A stretch of 64,000 bases of DNA from a virus: the IMG/VR virus record IMGVR_UViG_3300031963_000068, positions 1 through 64,000 of that record; one strand, written 5' to 3'. This document shows, one piece after another, positions 62,960 to 64,000 of this stretch. A program made the position numbers and the translations under genes. A model generated the notes under the pieces. The model did not search any database, was not told the origin of the DNA, and saw only the letters and a list, made by a program, of their open reading frames with translations. Every line of letters starts with the position of its first letter. Within the stretch, counting starts at the first letter, position 1.

Positions 62960-62980
62960 CGGGTAGTTTGACTATCAGAA

Positions 62981-62986
62981 TATATA
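62981..62986 (+). promoter_or_regulatory. TATATA box, 4 nt upstream of ATG 62991
   Basis: GAATATATA then GTTT then ATG. Confidence 0.4.
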
Positions 62987-62990
62987 GTTT

Positions 62991-64000
62991 ATGGCTATAG
63001 AAGTTGCTAGTACGAATATAATACTTGATAAAAGTGGACCAAAAGATGGTGATTATAATCCACAAAGTAAAACTTGGGCCGAAAAAGTAATCGGTACCTG
63101 GAAATCTGAAATTCTACCAAACACTGGAAATTCGAGAATAACTGTTCAAGTATCAGGTAATTATGATACAAAAGGCTGGCCTTATGGTGGTGGAGGCGAC
63201 GCTTTACACTCTTTTGAAAACAGAAAAAAAGACAAAACCGGGGGTAGAATGAATACAAACGTTAATAACGTTTTGAAAGCCATTTACAACGAACGCAAAA
63301 TTAATCCCAAAATAAAATCAATATCTGTTGAAATGACTGGCTCAGTAGTGAGTTGGAAAGTCACAATAGAAGAAAGCGATGATGGTAAAGCATGGGTTGG
63401 ATTAACAAGTAGAGGAGGTGCTGGTGGCGGCGCATCGAAAGGTGGAAGACCTGATATTGAGACCCAATTGAGTAAAAAGAAAAAAGGTCTACCAGGTGAA
63501 ATAGGTGAAAGTAGTATAGACTTCAATGAAGTTTTAAATTATATAAATACACAACAAGATATTAGACAAGTGTTTATTCAATATACTAGTCCAACAAAAT
63601 ATCCTCCATTACCTTCTAACGCTGCTACAAACGCACCATCAGATGGTTTGGTTGGACCACAATCTGCAAATCCTGCAAATGCAAATCAACCACAAGCAAA
63701 CCCGACACTGCCATATTTAATAAAGAGTAAAATAAGTCTTAAAAAAATTAGTGGACCAGGTGAAATAGTTGGCGTCGTTGAAGTTGATGCTATAGATGGT
63801 AGAGCTGATTTCTCAGGTATTCAATTTACTGATCCAGGTAACTATATCATTCAAGTTCTACCATCAAACTCTCAACAACTAATTGGAACGACTTTTTCAG
63901 TGACAGTGAGTGGTGAGCCAATTGAAGAACAACCACAGACAGGAGAGGACAAACCAATTACAGGTAACAGACCAATAATAGCACAAATAGATGAGCCTCG
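62991..64000 (+). CDS. Probable virion structural protein, 3' end outside window
   Basis: At least 336 residues, open to the window edge. N-terminus MAIEVASTNIILDKSGPKDG. Residues ~25-150 look like a folded beta/alpha domain (RITVQVSGNYDTKGWPYGGG ... SVVSWKVTIEESDDGKAW). A Gly/Ala loop, then a Pro/Asn/Ala-rich linker (~210-240), then an Ig-like or cadherin-like repeat (ISGPGEIVGVVEVDAIDG ... GNYIIQVLPSNS). Modular, secreted-type architecture suggests a baseplate or fibre-associated protein, possibly with a peptidoglycan-active domain beyond the edge. Confidence 0.6.
   Translation, partial: MAIEVASTNIILDKSGPKDGDYNPQSKTWAEKVIGTWKSEILPNTGNSRITVQVSGNYDTKGWPYGGGGDALHSFENRKKDKTGGRMNTNVNNVLKAIYNERKINPKIKSISVEMTGSVVSWKVTIEESDDGKAWVGLTSRGGAGGGASKGGRPDIETQLSKKKKGLPGEIGESSIDFNEVLNYINTQQDIRQVFIQYTSPTKYPPLPSNAATNAPSDGLVGPQSANPANANQPQANPTLPYLIKSKISLKKISGPGEIVGVVEVDAIDGRADFSGIQFTDPGNYIIQVLPSNSQQLIGTTFSVTVSGEPIEEQPQTGEDKPITGNRPIIAQIDEP

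Noticed and set aside
63007-63526. Two leftward open frames near the right edge
   Set aside because: They oppose the long rightward frame from 62991, which has a promoter-like box and coherent protein composition.
1-64000. tRNA genes, integrase or insertion sequences
   Set aside because: Intergenic gaps are short and none shows a tRNA cloverleaf, att-like duplication or transposase; the window looks like a strictly lytic phage.

Overview
The window is a 64 kb slice of a large, AT-rich, T4-related myovirus genome. The T4-type proteins are contractile-tail sheath, tail tube, a gp26-like hub protein, gp47-like nuclease subunit, UvsW, a UvsY-like protein, DnaG/gp61-type primase, a gp45-like clamp and the C-terminal half of a gp43-type polymerase. 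The host is probably a member of the Bacteroidota: genes start behind A/T-rich leaders with almost no Shine-Dalgarno sequence, one protein carries a segment resembling a Bacteroidota rhomboid C-terminal region, and the collagen-like fibres are of a kind I associate with phages of that phylum. The host assignment is inference.

Layout. 1-5.3 kb: tail sheath (5' end outside the window), gp26-like protein, an overlapping small gene, and tail tube. 5.4-9.7 kb: gp47-like subunit, a glycosyltransferase, and a leftward operon ending with a nucleotidyltransferase-fold gene. 9.7-15.2 kb: three large multidomain glycosyltransferases (GT4+GT25-like, GT+FkbM methyltransferase, GT-A + autotransporter-heptosyltransferase-like). 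15.2-38.4 kb: a leftward block of tail-fibre/adhesin genes, including three tandem paralogues with (Gly-Thr-Ser)n collagen-like stalks and glycine-rich tips, followed on the same strand by a small unknown gene and a methyltransferase. 38.5-48 kb: many small accessory genes plus a polyphosphate kinase 2, an endolysin candidate and a UvsY-like gene. 47.8-51 kb: clamp-like protein, translation initiation factor IF3 and the polymerase C-terminal half. 51-62 kb: accessory genes, a small lipoprotein, a holin candidate, an HNH endonuclease, two more virion-type proteins, primase, a HAD-fold protein next to a very acidic protein, a ClpP-like protease and UvsW. A probable structural gene runs off the right edge.

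Three patterns stand out. (1) About a dozen otherwise unrelated proteins share a short N-terminus resembling the T4 capsid-targeting sequence (MKTYQEFIAE), often ending in [ILVF]-x-E like T4 prohead-protease sites. This suggests a set of proteins packaged in the head and ejected with DNA, including a PPK2, a HAD-fold protein and a possible PD-(D/E)XK nuclease. (2) The glycosyltransferase/methyltransferase genes abut fibres whose stalks are almost pure Gly-Thr-Ser triplets, suggesting a phage-encoded fibre O-glycosylation system. (3) A T4-late-promoter-like box, (T)TTAATATATA, lies only 3-7 nt upstream of many start codons, which would yield leaderless or near-leaderless mRNAs in a phage that also carries its own IF3.

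No tRNA, rRNA, CRISPR array, insertion sequence or integrase was seen. No stretch above 300 bases lacks a gene.
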